A stretch of DNA of 64,000 bases from Apostichopus japonicus (Eukaryota; Echinodermata; Holothuroidea; Aspidochirotida; Stichopodidae): the NCBI RefSeq assembly GCF_037975245.1, contig NC_092571.1, positions 13,947,417-14,011,416 on the forward strand, in the 5' to 3' direction. The notes below the pieces were generated by a model that was not told the DNA's origin, searched no databases, and saw only the letters and a program-made list of their open reading frames with translations. This document shows, piece by piece, positions 45,431 to 57,067 of the stretch (the first letter of the stretch is position 1; every line of letters starts with the position of its first letter). The position numbers were made by a program, and so were the translations under genes.

Positions 45431-46229
45431 TATTGCATTCTACTTACAATTTTGGGATTGAAAAAACGAAAATTTATGGGAGAAGGATGGATAATCTAAT
45501 GAAGTGCCCCCCCCCCCCCCATTTACGACAATTTACCCACTATAATTGGATACAAACGTAACAAATTTTGGGTGAAGTAGTTTCCCAACTTTGAGACCAG
45601 GTCAACATTTTTTTATTTTAAATTGAAATTAAATTTTACCAATCCTACCATATTGTTAAAAGATGTTAACATTTCCTGTTATCGTTGAGTTATTGATGGG
45701 TTAATTATATCCAACTCAAACAGCTGCTTTAAGCACATATATCTATTTTATCGTATTTTATTTATAAGATATTATATTTAAAAGATAGTAATACTATAAA
45801 ATATATCACTGTTTAATGAAATGTAATGAAATAGTTGATAGCCTATCAACCGAAAGGTTAAATTTAGCGAAAATGAATCAAATTAGGAATTGGAAGAAGT
45901 ATGTTTTTATATTTCGTTCATGTAAAAGTACGATACTTTCTTTCTCCGCATAAGTTTTTAAAAACATTTGATTCCAGTGGGAAACTCGCAATGACATCAA
46001 CTTACTTAACATGGGATAAAGTATGTATGTCACCGATCTGTCTATACATTTAATATTTATTTTGGATGATCAACGCCAAATACATAAAATAGCAATTTAT
46101 CATGTATTCATATTGTCAAGGTTAATTAACGAGACATAGACACAAGGCCTACTACGAATGAAATTATGTGTAGTTTCATTTATAGTTGAACTATATTTAT
46201 GTCGATCTATAACGTATTACTTTGCTTAC
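45431..46229. other. Intergenic, duplicated at 5.85-6.65 kb
   Basis: AT-rich, with a poly-C run near 45,510-45,521. 45,900-46,040 matches 6,480-6,620. No gene is seen. Confidence 0.5.
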
Positions 46230-46314
46230 CTGTAGAAATATAGGATGCTTATCACAGACAGGACGAGTACTACAGCAATTACGATCATCACCAACTTCAT
46301 TATGTTGATCGTGT
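46230..46314 (-). CDS. Transmembrane exon, probably of an Ig-like receptor
   Basis: The minus-strand acceptor 'tctacag' is followed by 85 bases and a donor (ACAG|GTAAGC). The exon enters in phase 1 and leaves in phase 2. It encodes MKLVMIVIAVVLVLSVISIL flanked by TIN and YFYR, a classic single-pass segment with a tyrosine/arginine stop-transfer edge. All Ig exons in the window end in phase 1 (codon G|..), which here would complete GAC. The nearest upstream Ig exon on this strand is at 50,509-50,857, giving an intron of about 4.2 kb that contains LINE and SINE insertions. Ownership is inferred from phase and position. Confidence 0.6.
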
Positions 46315-46319
46315 CTGTA

Positions 46320-47690
46320 GAGATGACATTAAAATATACAAATATGTTAATATCAGCAACCATATTACGTATGTGGATTAAATTTACGGCATATGTGTGA
46401 ATGTTTTTCATAAATAATATTTGTTTGTGAAGTATATTTACTAACTGAATTGCTTTGCTTAGCTCTCATTGCAGTCTCAATGCAAGGTTTCGTCAAACTG
46501 ACTTTTTTTTTCCATTTTGCAGTTAGTAGATATGTATCATCAAGTTTACTTGAGAAAAGGCTCACATGATAATATTGATTATTATAGGGGTATGCTTCTT
46601 ACAAATCGTATATCTGCAGACAAAAATGCTCCATTTTCCGACCCCTAGCTCATTCATCATGGACGCCGACAACGTAATATGAACCATTGAATAATCAATT
46701 GATAAATTGTTACTCTGATAATCCGTTGAAGTAAAACTCCACACGTTTCTAAAGAAACTTTACTTTACTCCCACACACAGTCACATATATTAAATGGTGA
46801 ACCTCACACCACATCACATCAGATGTTACCATGTGATACACATCGCCCCACCCCCCTCCCTCCGCCCCCACCCACCAAATGGAAACGTCGCATTTGATAT
46901 TCCGTTTGCCCTTAAGTACGTCGTTCAATGTGTGATCTATCGACTCTCTCCAGCAATTATGATGATTGCTTAACTTTGGGGCGCCCCAGTTACTGTTAAT
47001 TAAAAGAGCGATCTATCCCGCAACGCTAACTAAGTTTTTCTGGAGAAGAAAAGAAGTAATTTGTCAATAGAGAATAACCACTAACCAAGTAAATGTTGAA
47101 ATGTTGTTTACTCACAACGCTCTTACTTGGTCAAACGAATGCAATCGAATTGAGGCAAAGTGACAGATCGTCTTTAATAGCTATTTGATATGAAACAAAA
47201 TCACGTGACCAAATTGTGAGTTTCTCCTTTTGTGCTTATTTAAATAAGTATTGAAATGTTTTAATATGTGTTAGAATTGTTTTAGAATTGTTAAACTAAC
47301 TCTTTTAAACTAGAAAGCAATATTCCGCGAAAAAATTACCTGTTTTATGGTTATGCTGATTAGAGCAGAGTGGGACTGGTCATGAGGCAGATTTCTTCAC
47401 CAATAAAAATGGGCGGTTGACAGTGCCATTTGCACAAGCAAGGTAGTTTGCTTGGTCATAATTTTTCGCGCCTGCACCTTGTCATATATAGCATGGCGAA
47501 AACGCAAAGGGCAGCAGGCAACGGGACTTGTTTTGCTTCAATTTACAAAGGTGGAGGTCCAGGTGACCCCTGCGTGTTTGGTGCCGGTGGGTCCCATGCT
47601 GTTACTCGCCCTTCCACAGCCCTTGTGGAAATTCATGTTGTCACTTACCCCTCCCCGACAATTGCCGATCCCCATATGGAATGGATTGGT
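46320..47690. other. Intergenic, no gene supported
   Basis: Short open frames near 46,365-46,744 (minus) and 47,430-47,711 (plus, glycine-rich) have no recognisable domain. The latter lies just upstream of the LINE relic at 47.7 kb and could be decayed ORF1 sequence, but I cannot show similarity. Confidence 0.35.
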
Positions 47691-47699
47691 TTTATGAGT

Positions 47700-49230
47700 T
47701 CGGGAGGCTAACATGAAGGTCGGCATCAAATAAGGAAACGAACCCGCGTGAAACGGTTGGAGTCATCGTCATAGTCAAATGTGAGGATGTTACATATTTC
47801 AATATTGTAAGTGTATTGATGTCAACTACGTTTGCCTTCAGGAAATTCGCATAACTGAAGAGAATGCCGATTATGTACCTATGATTGGGGAGGTGGCCTT
47901 CATGCTTCCTTTGGTACGGTCTCATTCTGTGGTGCGGTCGTCCTGATTTCTCCACGTCTGAGTGGCCGTGCCATCAGGATTAAGACCGATCACGAAGGTC
48001 GCTTGGTATGCGTACTGTTAAAATACCCACAGGGAAACTTTACCTTATGTACCGTTTACCCGAGTAATCAATCTTCTCCAGGGGAGGACTTTTTGAGACA
48101 CTATCATCCTTTTACCTGGTAGTGCACCTTGTGTCGTGGTCGGAGATTTTAATTGGGAGGCCGAAGAGATGGTAGGCTTAAGTCTCGCAATTTTTTAAAG
48201 TTTTCCTACCTTTCATTGTCAGTTGGATATTTTCATATCGTATCGTCGTTTGGTAGGTGTTTTGAGGTGTCTTAACCAAAGAGGTCTAAATTATCTTGGG
48301 TAAGACCAAATGGGTCTGGTGCTTACAGGGTTTCTAATTGCGATATTATAAGTTGCCCGTATTCCGATAATGATGCTGTGGTAGCTAAGTTTGTTCTTCC
48401 ATCTTCCCTGTGGGAAGGGGATTTTGAAAAGTTAATTGTCATATCTTAGGGGAAAGACAGTTTCTCCATGGATTAGAATACAGGTACACGGGATGTTGTA
48501 CCTTGAAGCAGGCCTTTATGTCTTTAACAGGCTGGTGGTAGGATGTCAAGTTGCGCATCATTCGATATGCTGTAGAGTTCTCTGTAGCCAAAGCTCGTCG
48601 TCGAAGAGAGGATTTTTCAAACCTCTACGCGAGTGTCAAACGTGGGGTACCCTCCACCGATGCCGCTATATAAAAATATACATTAATGCTAAATGCCATG
48701 GAGCTCACATAAAAATGCGTGGAAGCGGAGGATCAACCATCATTTAGTTTTTACCGAACAGCCTTTTGGCTAAGATCATGTGTAGTATCTGTTCCCTTTC
48801 GAGGGGAATGGTGATGCCCAGCCAACGACGATCACACAGTCCCGATGCAAGGGGACTGGGGTTGAGAGCGGATTAGTCGTTCGTTAGTTTGGTTTTCGTG
48901 CCCAGGTTCTTTCCCGGGCGACTTTTTCTTAAAAATTATCTCTTGACAAACGTGTTCAGCTGTCCGTAATACAAATAGGAATACCTTTTTTGATCCGGTG
49001 AGCATTATCTCCGTATACATAGATTTTTAAAATAACCTCTTTTCACGAGACAATGTCAATGTTCAATTGGGTGCTAACTTTACGACAGCCGAACTTGGAT
49101 GGCGTTGTCAAAAATGAAGAATGGCAAACCTCCCGGATTGGATGGGCAACCTTGGGAATTTTTCAGAACGTTTTGGTCGGTCATCGGATCGAATATTAAG
49201 ACCGTCTTTGCAAGCGCCGAGAAATCCGAG
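47700..49230 (+). mobile_element. Degraded LINE copy (endonuclease to start of RT), interrupted by a SINE
   Basis: Plus-strand sequence in changing frames matches ORF2 of the full-length LINE: VNYVCLQEI near 47,825, RIKTDHEGRLVCVLLKYPQG near 47,980, 'ggtcggagattttaattgg' near 48,138, the SDxD region near 48,365, and the linker up to 48,760. After the SINE it resumes near 49,040 (NVNVQLG, TTAELGW) and continues to LSKMKNGKPPGLDG near 49,105. It stops at the target site of the short tail insertion at 49,231. It is more diverged than other copies, so older. Confidence 0.75.
48761..48935 (+). mobile_element. U2 snRNA-headed SINE-like repeat, copy 2
   Basis: This starts GCCTTTTGGCTAAGATCATG then TGTAGTATCTGTTC, matching U2 snRNA for about 35 bases with two or three differences. 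The body and hairpin tail ('gcccaggttctttcccgggc') are as in the other copies, ending in a short A-rich tail. It lies inside the LINE ORF2 relic. Target duplications are not clear here. Confidence 0.85.
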
Positions 49231-49243
49231 TACTCGAGTACTT

Positions 49244-49397
49244 CAGCCTCTGCTGGTCGGAGGGCGTGCTTACCTTTTTTTTGGGGGGGGGGAGGGGGGC
49301 TCGCTTGACTTGAGGTTTCCTTTATCAGATTGGGCTGGCTTGGTAGTGCCGTTTGGCCGTGACGTTTAGATTCCCGCAGGGCGGGTCACGTAAAAAG
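49244..49397 (+). mobile_element. 154-bp LINE 3' tail with target duplication
   Basis: The 3' UTR end ('ggctcgcttgacttgagg', 'gggcgggtcacgtaaaaag') is flanked by tactcgagtactt (49,231-49,243) and tactcgagcactt (49,398-49,410), a 13-bp duplication with one mismatch. Confidence 0.85.
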
Positions 49398-49600
49398 TAC
49401 TCGAGCACTTCCTCCAAATTATCATACTTGGATTTCTATTTTATACACCACAAGTTTAAGTTCTAATATTACCAACAGGCACTGTTCTTATTCCATTTGT
49501 GCGGGGAGGTGGGTCCGTCATGGATGCTTTTTATCCCAACTGCTTATATTTAGTTAGTGAGAAAATCTCACATTTGTTTAATGAAGATGTGTGTTTCATT

Positions 49601-49678
49601 CCAAGTCAAGCGAGCCAAAAAGTAAAAAACAAAATTCAAAAAACCACAAAAGGACGAACAGCACGCAGCGAAACTGTT
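49601..49678 (-). mobile_element. Small LINE 3' UTR fragment
   Basis: 'caagtcaagcgagccaaaa' followed by 'aaaccacaaaaggacga' and 'gcacgcagcgaaac' matches the minus-strand 3' region of the full-length LINE. About 40 bases of the element are missing between the parts. Confidence 0.7.
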
Positions 49679-49679
49679 A

Positions 49680-50508
49680 GATGTGCTGCAATGATAGTGC
49701 TTGAGATGACAGTGCCATGGATTTGGTTTCAAGCTTTTTGGATTATAAACATCGCACACAAACACTGACATTAAAAAAATGTTTTAATATACAGCTTACT
49801 TTTAATCAATATTTGTGACAAAAGCACCAAATTTACCCAATGTTAAGATAAAAAGTTACATCTTCGATCCATTTGCACAAATACACTGCCAATAATGGAC
49901 AGCTAAAGTTTAGTTTATAATGTTTCCATATTATTTCTTTACCTATATTATAATTATTTTGGGAGTAGTAGATCCCTTTAAAGCTGTGGTGAAACTTGTT
50001 CGCATCTTCCCTCGTCGATCTCACAACAAACCCCACGAGAGCATTACGTCTTCGCCCCCTCACAGGAACGTGGAACCATCTGTTAGGTCACCACTTATTA
50101 CATTTTACGTCATGAGAATTACCATCAAGCTTATGTATTCTAAAAGGTTATCAAGAGTATCTTCTATATAGGCTCATATTTTAAAACCAGCTATGAATTC
50201 CGGGATGTCTTCTTTCATTACAATTTAAGCGTACGCAATGACACCATGCTAAACAAATAATGGTTTTGCTCCCCTAAAATTTCACAGTCAATTTAATATC
50301 ATTACATTGTACGTGTTTCTGTACGTTTGGGTTGTAAGATTGCAAATAATATGTACAACAATGTGAATAAGAAAGGTTGTGTCTTGTATGAGATATTGTC
50401 TGCTAGCAATGTTTCTATAGGTCAGGCGTTTTTCTTTAAGATATATCTTTCCCGTTCAAATAACGTTCTTACAATCTTCATAAAAAACAAATATGAGTAA
50501 TGACTTAC
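49680..50508. other. Intergenic; last part duplicated at 7.13-7.35 kb
   Basis: Small open frames on both strands near 49,833-50,171 have no recognised domain. 50,280-50,508 is colinear with 7,130-7,349. Confidence 0.45.
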
Positions 50509-51424
50509 CTTGATCGGTTCTAGAGATGCTAAATTCACATCTGTCATCGTACTGTGATGTAGTTTGGGACTCCAACGGTTCCTGGGTAGCGATGCATCCA
50601 ATGGTTGAGTTCTGATCACAAGAAGTAACGTACACTAAAAGCTCTTTAGTTCCGTTATTATCTGTGTAATGTTTCTGATAATCACAGCCATCGGGTTTTA
50701 TTACTTCCAGATTTATCGGTGGATACCCGTCTGTTATTGAACAAGATATGACGACGTGGTATGCTGCAGATGGAGATGAGAAGGAGCCTTCACAAACAAG
50801 AGGTGTAGGAGGCTGGTAGACTGTAAAGAGAAAACGGGAGTTATCATCAGTCAAGGGAGGCGGAACCGGGGGCACAGGGGGCACGTGCCCCCCCCCACTT
50901 TTCCTCAGGTTAAAAATGTGCCCTTTTTCTACATAAAAATTGAGGTGTCGCAAGCAAGAGGCCAGGGAACCAGAATGAACACTCGGGAAGGGCCGTTTTC
51001 GGCCATCTGAGGGGTTTGTATAACCAAACATTTTCTTGTACGCTCCGCGCCAACCAGGGACGTAGCCAGGGGTGGGAGCAGGGGGAGCGACCGCTCCCCC
51101 CCTTTCAGTGTCGATTTTTTTTTTTTAAACTGTAGTTTTTTTAGCATGGTATTTTGTCAGTGCTCTTTTGATCTTGAATACTCGTCAGCTCCGTTAACTC
51201 GATTGTAATCGTAGTAACATTCATGCCTACTGATTCAACTACTTACTTAGTTTGGCAGATGCAATTAGCTAAATTTAGCTTATAGCCAATTACAAGCCTA
51301 CAGTTGGCCACTGCGTAATAACATACATATTGCCTGCCTAACCGCACTCTATGGAATGTCACGAACTGTATGCACAACAGGCGCGTATCCAGGGGGGGGG
51401 GCGTTGGGGGCGCGCGCCTCCCGG

Positions 51425-51550
51425 GTAAGAAAAAGAGGAGAGAAAAAAAAAAAAAAAAGGAAAAAAGAGGGGAAAAAGAGGAGGAGGAGACGAAGGAAGG
51501 GAAAAGAAAAAGAAGAAAGAGAGAAAAAGGAGAAAAAGAGGGAGTAGAAG
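51425..51550. repeat. Long purine-only tract
   Basis: About 120 bases of almost pure A and G on the plus strand. It yields long lysine/glutamate-rich frames that are compositional artefacts. Confidence 0.9.
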
Positions 51551-51966
51551 GAAAACGCCAAGACACCGGGAAGAGAAAGAGAAACAGTGACATCATTACA
51601 GCGCTGGTCCCTATTATATACACAGGGTAGTCAGTGACGGATCAAGGATTTCGGAAGGGGCGTTTGCCTCACCCTACCCCTTACACCGACAACTCCATTT
51701 TTGACGTTTCCATTTTTCCTCTCTCACTCATGATCTATATACTATATATGGTCTATCATAACGCGTGTGTGTGTATATACGCCTTAAACAATTGTAGAAT
51801 TGTGCTATGAAACCAACTGTGGCTGGTCTCGAACTCGACCGTGTCGTCGGGGAACCTGACGCATTTCGGGAAGGGGGCGACCGCCCCCCTCCCCCTTCAG
51901 CATATTTTTTTTTTTTTTTTATGATATCGCCAGTAATTTCAAAATAGAAAGTGCTTAGATGCAACT

Positions 51967-52135
51967 TACAAGGCCTGGGAAGTGTCGTTTCCAGCGATCT
52001 GGGAGGCATTTTCGGCCAAAATTTACTTGTACGCTTCGCGCCAACAAATGGTCCTGGGTAGTGCCATTTCCAGTGATCTGGGAGGCATGTTCGGCCAAAA
52101 TTTTCTTGAACGCTTCGCGCCAACTTATGGTGGCG
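51967..52135. repeat. Tandem pair of ~75-bp repeats
   Basis: 'cctgggaagtgtcgtttcc' to 'cgcttcgcgccaac' is followed by a near-identical second unit. Diverged single units occur at about 50,955-51,055 and 53,092-53,190, each ending in 'cgc-gcgccaac'. Confidence 0.75.
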
Positions 52136-53960
52136 CTACGCTTAGATAATTTGCCTACAGGCTTCGCCCCTCCCTTGGCAAATTCCTCGCTACGCGCCTG
52201 TTCGAATTTGTAAAGCAACAGCAGCAGATATCACATCATATCAGTGAGCATGAAAATGGCGTTCCAGGATGAACAGCCTCAAAACTGTCCGACTTGCCCG
52301 AAAAAAATAACCAAAATTTCGTTCAACATGTTATGGTCAATATCATATAAACAAGCATCGGTTATTTACCCTACATCGCATGCCATCGTGTACCGTACGG
52401 TCCGTGAAAGTTGCGCAGTGTACCGCGGGATGCTAATGTAAACAACCAAATGTCTTATGTAGATGGAGAAAAAGGCATGGAGGTCCAATTATGTCAAAAC
52501 TCTCTTTTACATTAGAAATGGCGAATTAAGGGCTGCAGCCCCCCCCCCCCCCCCGCCTCCTACGCCTATGTGTGTAGTGTTCGGTTTCGGAAATATCTGC
52601 TATTTTTTTCATTTCCTTCAACCAAGTTTTATAATAGCCGTTATAAGAGGTTTTAATATTTCTACACCAATAAATTAACTGTGTCTGAATTTTCCAAAAT
52701 TTCTGACCAACATTCTGCATCACACTTCCCTCTACTCGTGCAATTTTGACCGGTCTGTTAGGGGTTGAAGGAGGTTTTTCTATATTGGTTGTCCATAGAT
52801 GAAATTTTGTGCAACATTATGGATATGTTTTGAAGTGAGTTTATTCACGAGAAATGTGAATTTTCAAATTCTGAACAAATAATGGGCTTGGAACCTTGAA
52901 AAGTGGGCCTGACGGATATTGTGGGCCGCGACGTAGAATCACCTATAAAAAGCAATGATCCACAGGACATGCGATGAGGTCGAACATGATTTGTGACTGG
53001 TGACAATCTTCAAAAAGGTTATGGATGGAAAAAAAAACTATCGGGAAATACTTGGTTCTCAGGCAAAAAGTGTACATCTGGTTGGTCATTTTCAAGCCCG
53101 AGAAGTGCCATTTCCGGTGATCTGGGTGGTATCAAAACCAGAAATTTTCCTGCACGCTGCGCGCCAACCGATGGTGGCGCTCCGCTTAGATAGTCCTGCC
53201 TACAATTTTGAAAATCCATATCAATCGCAAAAAGTGCTCCCCTCCTTTCAAATTCCTGGCTACGTCGCTGGCGCCAACTGATGGTGGCGCTCCGCTTAGA
53301 TAGTCGTGCATACAACTTTGCAAATCCTGGCTACGCCCCTGACCTTTAATGAATTTCTGTGGGTCAAACTCAAAGCTATTTCGAATGGAAAAAATTGTTA
53401 AGATATTAACAAAATAAACTCTAAATCGGAAGATTCCTACATTAGCAACTAGCATGATTTCCCATCATTTTGTCTCAAAAGAAAACTTGTTCCATGTTTC
53501 CCAATTGGCACATTGGATATTGCAGTGCTAGTATGCATATTTTCCTTGAGGGGGGGGGGGGGGTGGGGAGGCGTTGATGGAGTGATGTGTATACGCAAAT
53601 AAGATAATACAATAAGAGTTGTAAAGGGTACTAAATATAAGGCTGCATCAGTCTAATCGAATTTCTGCCCTTTGATGTCGGTGCCCCCCGCCCCCCCCCC
53701 CGATTAAAAGTGCTTCCGCCGCCCTTGTCATCAGTCAATGATAGATGAAAAGTACAAATATCCTCTCGTTGACGGTTGAAGGTTGAACTCATGGAAAGTA
53801 CCACGAGTAATCCTCCTCAATATATTGAACATTAAGTTAAGTAAATATTTATTGACTTTGCAGCGAACATTTCCTATTTTACCTTTATTATAAAAGAAAG
53901 GTCATTGCCACTTAAAGATTACCGACACATGTTGGGCTAGAAACGAAATATAGCAATATT

Positions 53961-55140
53961 ACGTTAAGTCATACGAATGCAACATAATACACGGACTGAA
54001 TGCAAAGAAAACTGGCGACGCTCTCACATGCAATATCAGGTTTAACATTACTCCGTGAGCATTCTACCTTAATTAGCTATGAATAATTGACGAATGCTTC
54101 CACAATGTTACGTTACATTGTAGACCCCTACACCTAAATGCATGACTAAGATGAATACACTTTCATCTTAAGCGTTAAGCAAAAAGTATAAATAGTAATA
54201 CTCCCGGAAGAACCTTTCGAACCACTCATATATACTCTATATAGAATTCCTGTTTCCATATGAAATCAATGTAATATTTATCGAGTTTTTGAGATGCCAC
54301 AAAACGAGATTAGAAAGCACTGATGCTATCTTTAATAATTTCGCACAGACTGAGTGCGTATTACATCGGTAAAAGTATATTCAACATTGTGAATTAATCA
54401 AGGCGGTTCATCATTTGATTTATATGATGTAGTTCTAGAGGACCCGCGCGCCACTTTAAAGTAGCTATGTCATTTAGGACTTTTTCTTGTCGATAATTTA
54501 CCATGTTAATACAGTTTTAAACTAGTGATATATCACTAGTGTCACCTATATTATTTTATTGGATCTAAGAGTGATTATAATCGCAATGACCAATGAGACT
54601 AATATATTATTATTTTCATATATTTAATACAAAAGGAAGTGATCTGGAGTGTGATAAAAAAGGCAAATCAGACCTTATTGTGAACTTTATGGACTGCTTT
54701 TCTGCAAGTTGTGTTTGTTTTTCTTCGTTTAAAGTGATAGCGTCTGTCAAGACGACGAGGTTGTGTGCATAAATTTAAAACTTACCAGCCCTACCGATGG
54801 AGAAATTATTCAAGACATTATCACTTTCCCACGAAATATAATTTAAGTGATGGGTAAAAAATGTAATTCATTTATTTGATTTTCTTAATGATAAAAAAAT
54901 ATCATCTCACAAAGAAAATCTGCAGAATACAAAGTTTATGACTGTTAACTGTATTTTTTTGGTCCTTTCGGTTACAATATTAAACTGGGCTAATATTTCC
55001 GGTATTATCCCCATCCCACTCCTCCCTGTTCATATAAAGCATGTGTTTTATCACTAAAATCATGAACGAGATATAAATAAAGGAAAATACCGTTGACCTA
55101 GAAAAGCTGGAAGTTGATATCAAATAACAGTGTGTCCTAC
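53961..55140. other. Intergenic; 54,740-54,850 duplicated at 7.97-8.1 kb
   Basis: AT-rich with no gene. A short segment near 54,400-54,480 resembles 32,780-32,850. The open frame continuing below 55,141 is intron read-through of the Ig exon. Confidence 0.5.
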
Positions 55141-55925
55141 CTGGATATGTCTTTGGAACTTCCCAAGCACAGCTATCAGAGAAACCTGTGATAGACATGA
55201 AGTCTAAGTTTCCCTGGGTAGCAAAACAGCCCACTGTTGAATTACCACTACACGAGGTAATATAAATCTTGAACACATTATCTTTACCTTCACGTGAATA
55301 ATGCTTCTTAAAACTACAGTCTTTTGGTTCAATAACGTGCAAGTCTACAACTGGATATGCGTCTGGAATGGAACATGTCAGTTCAAATTTATAGTCATTA
55401 TTCGGATGTAAAGTAAGATTTTTCCTTTCACAGAGGAGAGGTGAAAGAGGATGATAAATGGTGATCAGACGGTAAGTATGTTGAACGAGATGTGCGTTAT
55501 AGTAATCAACGAACAATGACACATGGTAGGTTCCAGCATCTTCTGGTTGGAGGTTTAGGATTGAAAAATCAAAATCATAAAAGTACGATGGATAATCTCT
55601 GTGTGACATTTCTACTTGAAATAAATAACGATTGACTGTATGATTATCATCCAACCAGAACAGCTCAGTGTAAGCAAAAGTACGAGCAGATGTATCTCCG
55701 GCGTGGGCCATCTCAGTGAAGTTCAAATCTAATCGAAGCATATATATATTTATATGAAAAAGAAATATCTCGAAAGGCAAAGTCACATCCTACAACCGAA
55801 TAGCAGTCTGTCGATTTCATAGCTGGTCCATCTTGACAATTAAAATCACAATCGCTACACTCGGAAAAAGACATTAACTGCAACATCAGGAAGAAGAAAA
55901 TATCCGAAAAATGTACAATCTCCAT
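55141..55925 (-). pseudogene. Two-domain Ig-like gene with a frameshift in a TA repeat
   Basis: ATG 55,925 opens a signal peptide (MEIVHFSDIFFFLMLQLMSF) and the family motif C-x3-C-x10-C-x5-C ending in VGCDFAF. At the TA-rich stretch near 55,740-55,760 the frame shifts by one: KYIY continues in another frame as MLRLDLNFTEM. The rest is open: RYLFQVEM, DFDFSILNLQPEDAGTYHVSL, then the second domain with CSIPDAYPVVDLHVIEP, TSCSGNSTVGCFATQG and SCAWEVPKTYPG. It ends at donor CCAG|GTAGGA (55,141), phase 1. Either it is a recent pseudogene, a repeat-length allele, or a sequencing error in the repeat. Confidence 0.75.
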
Positions 55926-56056
55926 TTTTCAATAGATCTTATCTTACAATATTTACGCTGTGCGTTATAATTACCGATGCTAAGCTCTGCAGTGTGGTCT
56001 TCTTTCTATAGAAACCAATAGTAGAGAGTAGGCATTCTAGAAGAGATTAAGGTTCG

Positions 56057-56066
56057 TGCGCATGCA
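56057..56066. promoter_or_regulatory. NRF1-like motif upstream of the 55-kb Ig-like gene
   Basis: TGCGCATGCA lies 132 bp upstream of ATG 55,925, within a conserved flank ('attaaggttcgtgcgcatgc') shared with the 9.3-kb promoter region. Confidence 0.45.
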
Positions 56067-56099
56067 CGGAAGTGTTCAGAACATGTAATATCAATGTAG

Positions 56100-56990
56100 C
56101 CACGCGTCTAAGATCACTGATACTAAAATAGTAAAATAAAATATATTAAAATATTTTCACGTGGTTAAATTTAAAAATAATACTGATTCAATTAAATATT
56201 ACTAAATAACTTACTAACTGACAATGTATTGCAGGTTCTCGTAATACATGGATGTGAACTGAAGATAGTAAAGGTAGTGAAAAGAATGTCGCTCGTTCCA
56301 TTATTTAAGTATGCCATGAACTCACCCTATATCTTCACAGATTCGATACACAACAAAACCCACTGAAATAACAACAGTCCAACTTCTTAACAAGAGCATG
56401 TTACTTCAACTAACTCACTACAACATTATATAGGTGGTGCCCTCGTTATATCAATACTTGCTAACTTTTCAATGGCTCTTATGTCAAAAAGCCTCTGTGA
56501 ATCATTCATATTCCATGTAATATAACTAGCATATGTTCTAATGTAGTTATATTCGCCACTGCATGCAGTTCTCCGTTCCTTTAAATTACATAATATGAAG
56601 ACTATTTATCAACACAGCAAGGCTTCACTGTAACACTATAATAAAGTACATGCGTGTTTGTACGATAGCGTTGAAAGTTCACAAATATGAACCAGGCAAA
56701 GACAGGTATGCCAGGAGGTGCCTGCATAATGGAGCTTGGAGTCAGGGAAAAAAGGCCCTTTACCATGCCCACCAGCCCACGGACTTCAGAGCAACGCGTG
56801 CAAGGAAAGACTTTGAAAGAGCTTAAAGTCATATTGGAATTAAAATTGTGTATTTCAACAATAACAGGGAACAAGCAGTTAAAACAGTACATTGCTTGTT
56901 TTGGTGCGATTTAGTATTTGGAAATTGTTCTTATTCTGAAACATTATTCTGAAACATTTTCTAAGTAGGGTGGGGTATTTTTATATGTTA
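56100..56990. other. Intergenic; 56,640-56,890 duplicated at 10.25-10.5 kb
   Basis: No gene is recognised. Open frames on both strands at 56,602-56,914 overlap the duplicated block, but they are short and not conserved in frame. Confidence 0.5.
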
Positions 56991-57067
56991 GGCGATGACT
57001 TTATGAATGATGAGTAGACAGTTTTTCTTTCAAAGCATTTTAATAAAATAAATGACAAAATACTCAC

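Larger units (their letters stand above)
50858..53727. mobile_element. Composite insertion of GC-rich inverted-repeat elements in an Ig gene
   Basis: The ends are short inverted repeats (left 'gggaggcggaa', right 'ttccgccgccc'), with 'tcatcagtcaa' duplicated on both sides. Inside are several partial repeats with 'gcgtagccagg'-like ends (near 51,058, 51,390, 52,185, 53,260 and 53,325), poly-C or poly-G runs, a purine tract and a ~75-bp tandem pair. No transposase is found. It looks like several non-autonomous DNA transposons nested or fused. Confidence 0.6.
50509..53960 (-). pseudogene. Ig-like receptor gene split by a 2.87-kb insertion
   Basis: The second Ig-like domain (50,509-50,857) is fully open: PLVC..., ISCSITDGYPPINLE, DGCDYQKHYTD, TSCDQNSTIGCIATQE, RCEFSIS. 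It ends in a good phase-1 donor (CAAG|GTAAGT). The first domain remains only as a degraded piece at 53,728-53,960, with the TDD/IDDR region, 'tcctctcgttgacgg' and the 'aagtaaatatttattgac' motif. The two parts are separated by repeat DNA at 50,858-53,727, flanked by 'tcatcagtcaa' on both sides. The second-domain frame continues upstream into the inserted DNA as an open frame to 51,031. It may be a pseudogene, or a donor of a chimeric exon. Confidence 0.75.

Noticed and set aside
47430-47711. Glycine-rich open frame as a gene
   Set aside because: No domain, overlapping frames on both strands, and a position beside a LINE relic; not supportable.
48761-48935. A genuine U2 snRNA gene
   Set aside because: Only the first ~35-40 bases match U2. 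The Sm site and 3' stem-loops are absent, and the body is shared by dispersed copies with target duplication.
51356-51630. Lysine/glutamate-rich open frames and phenylalanine-rich frames on the other strand
   Set aside because: They come from the purine-only tract and have no domain or conservation.
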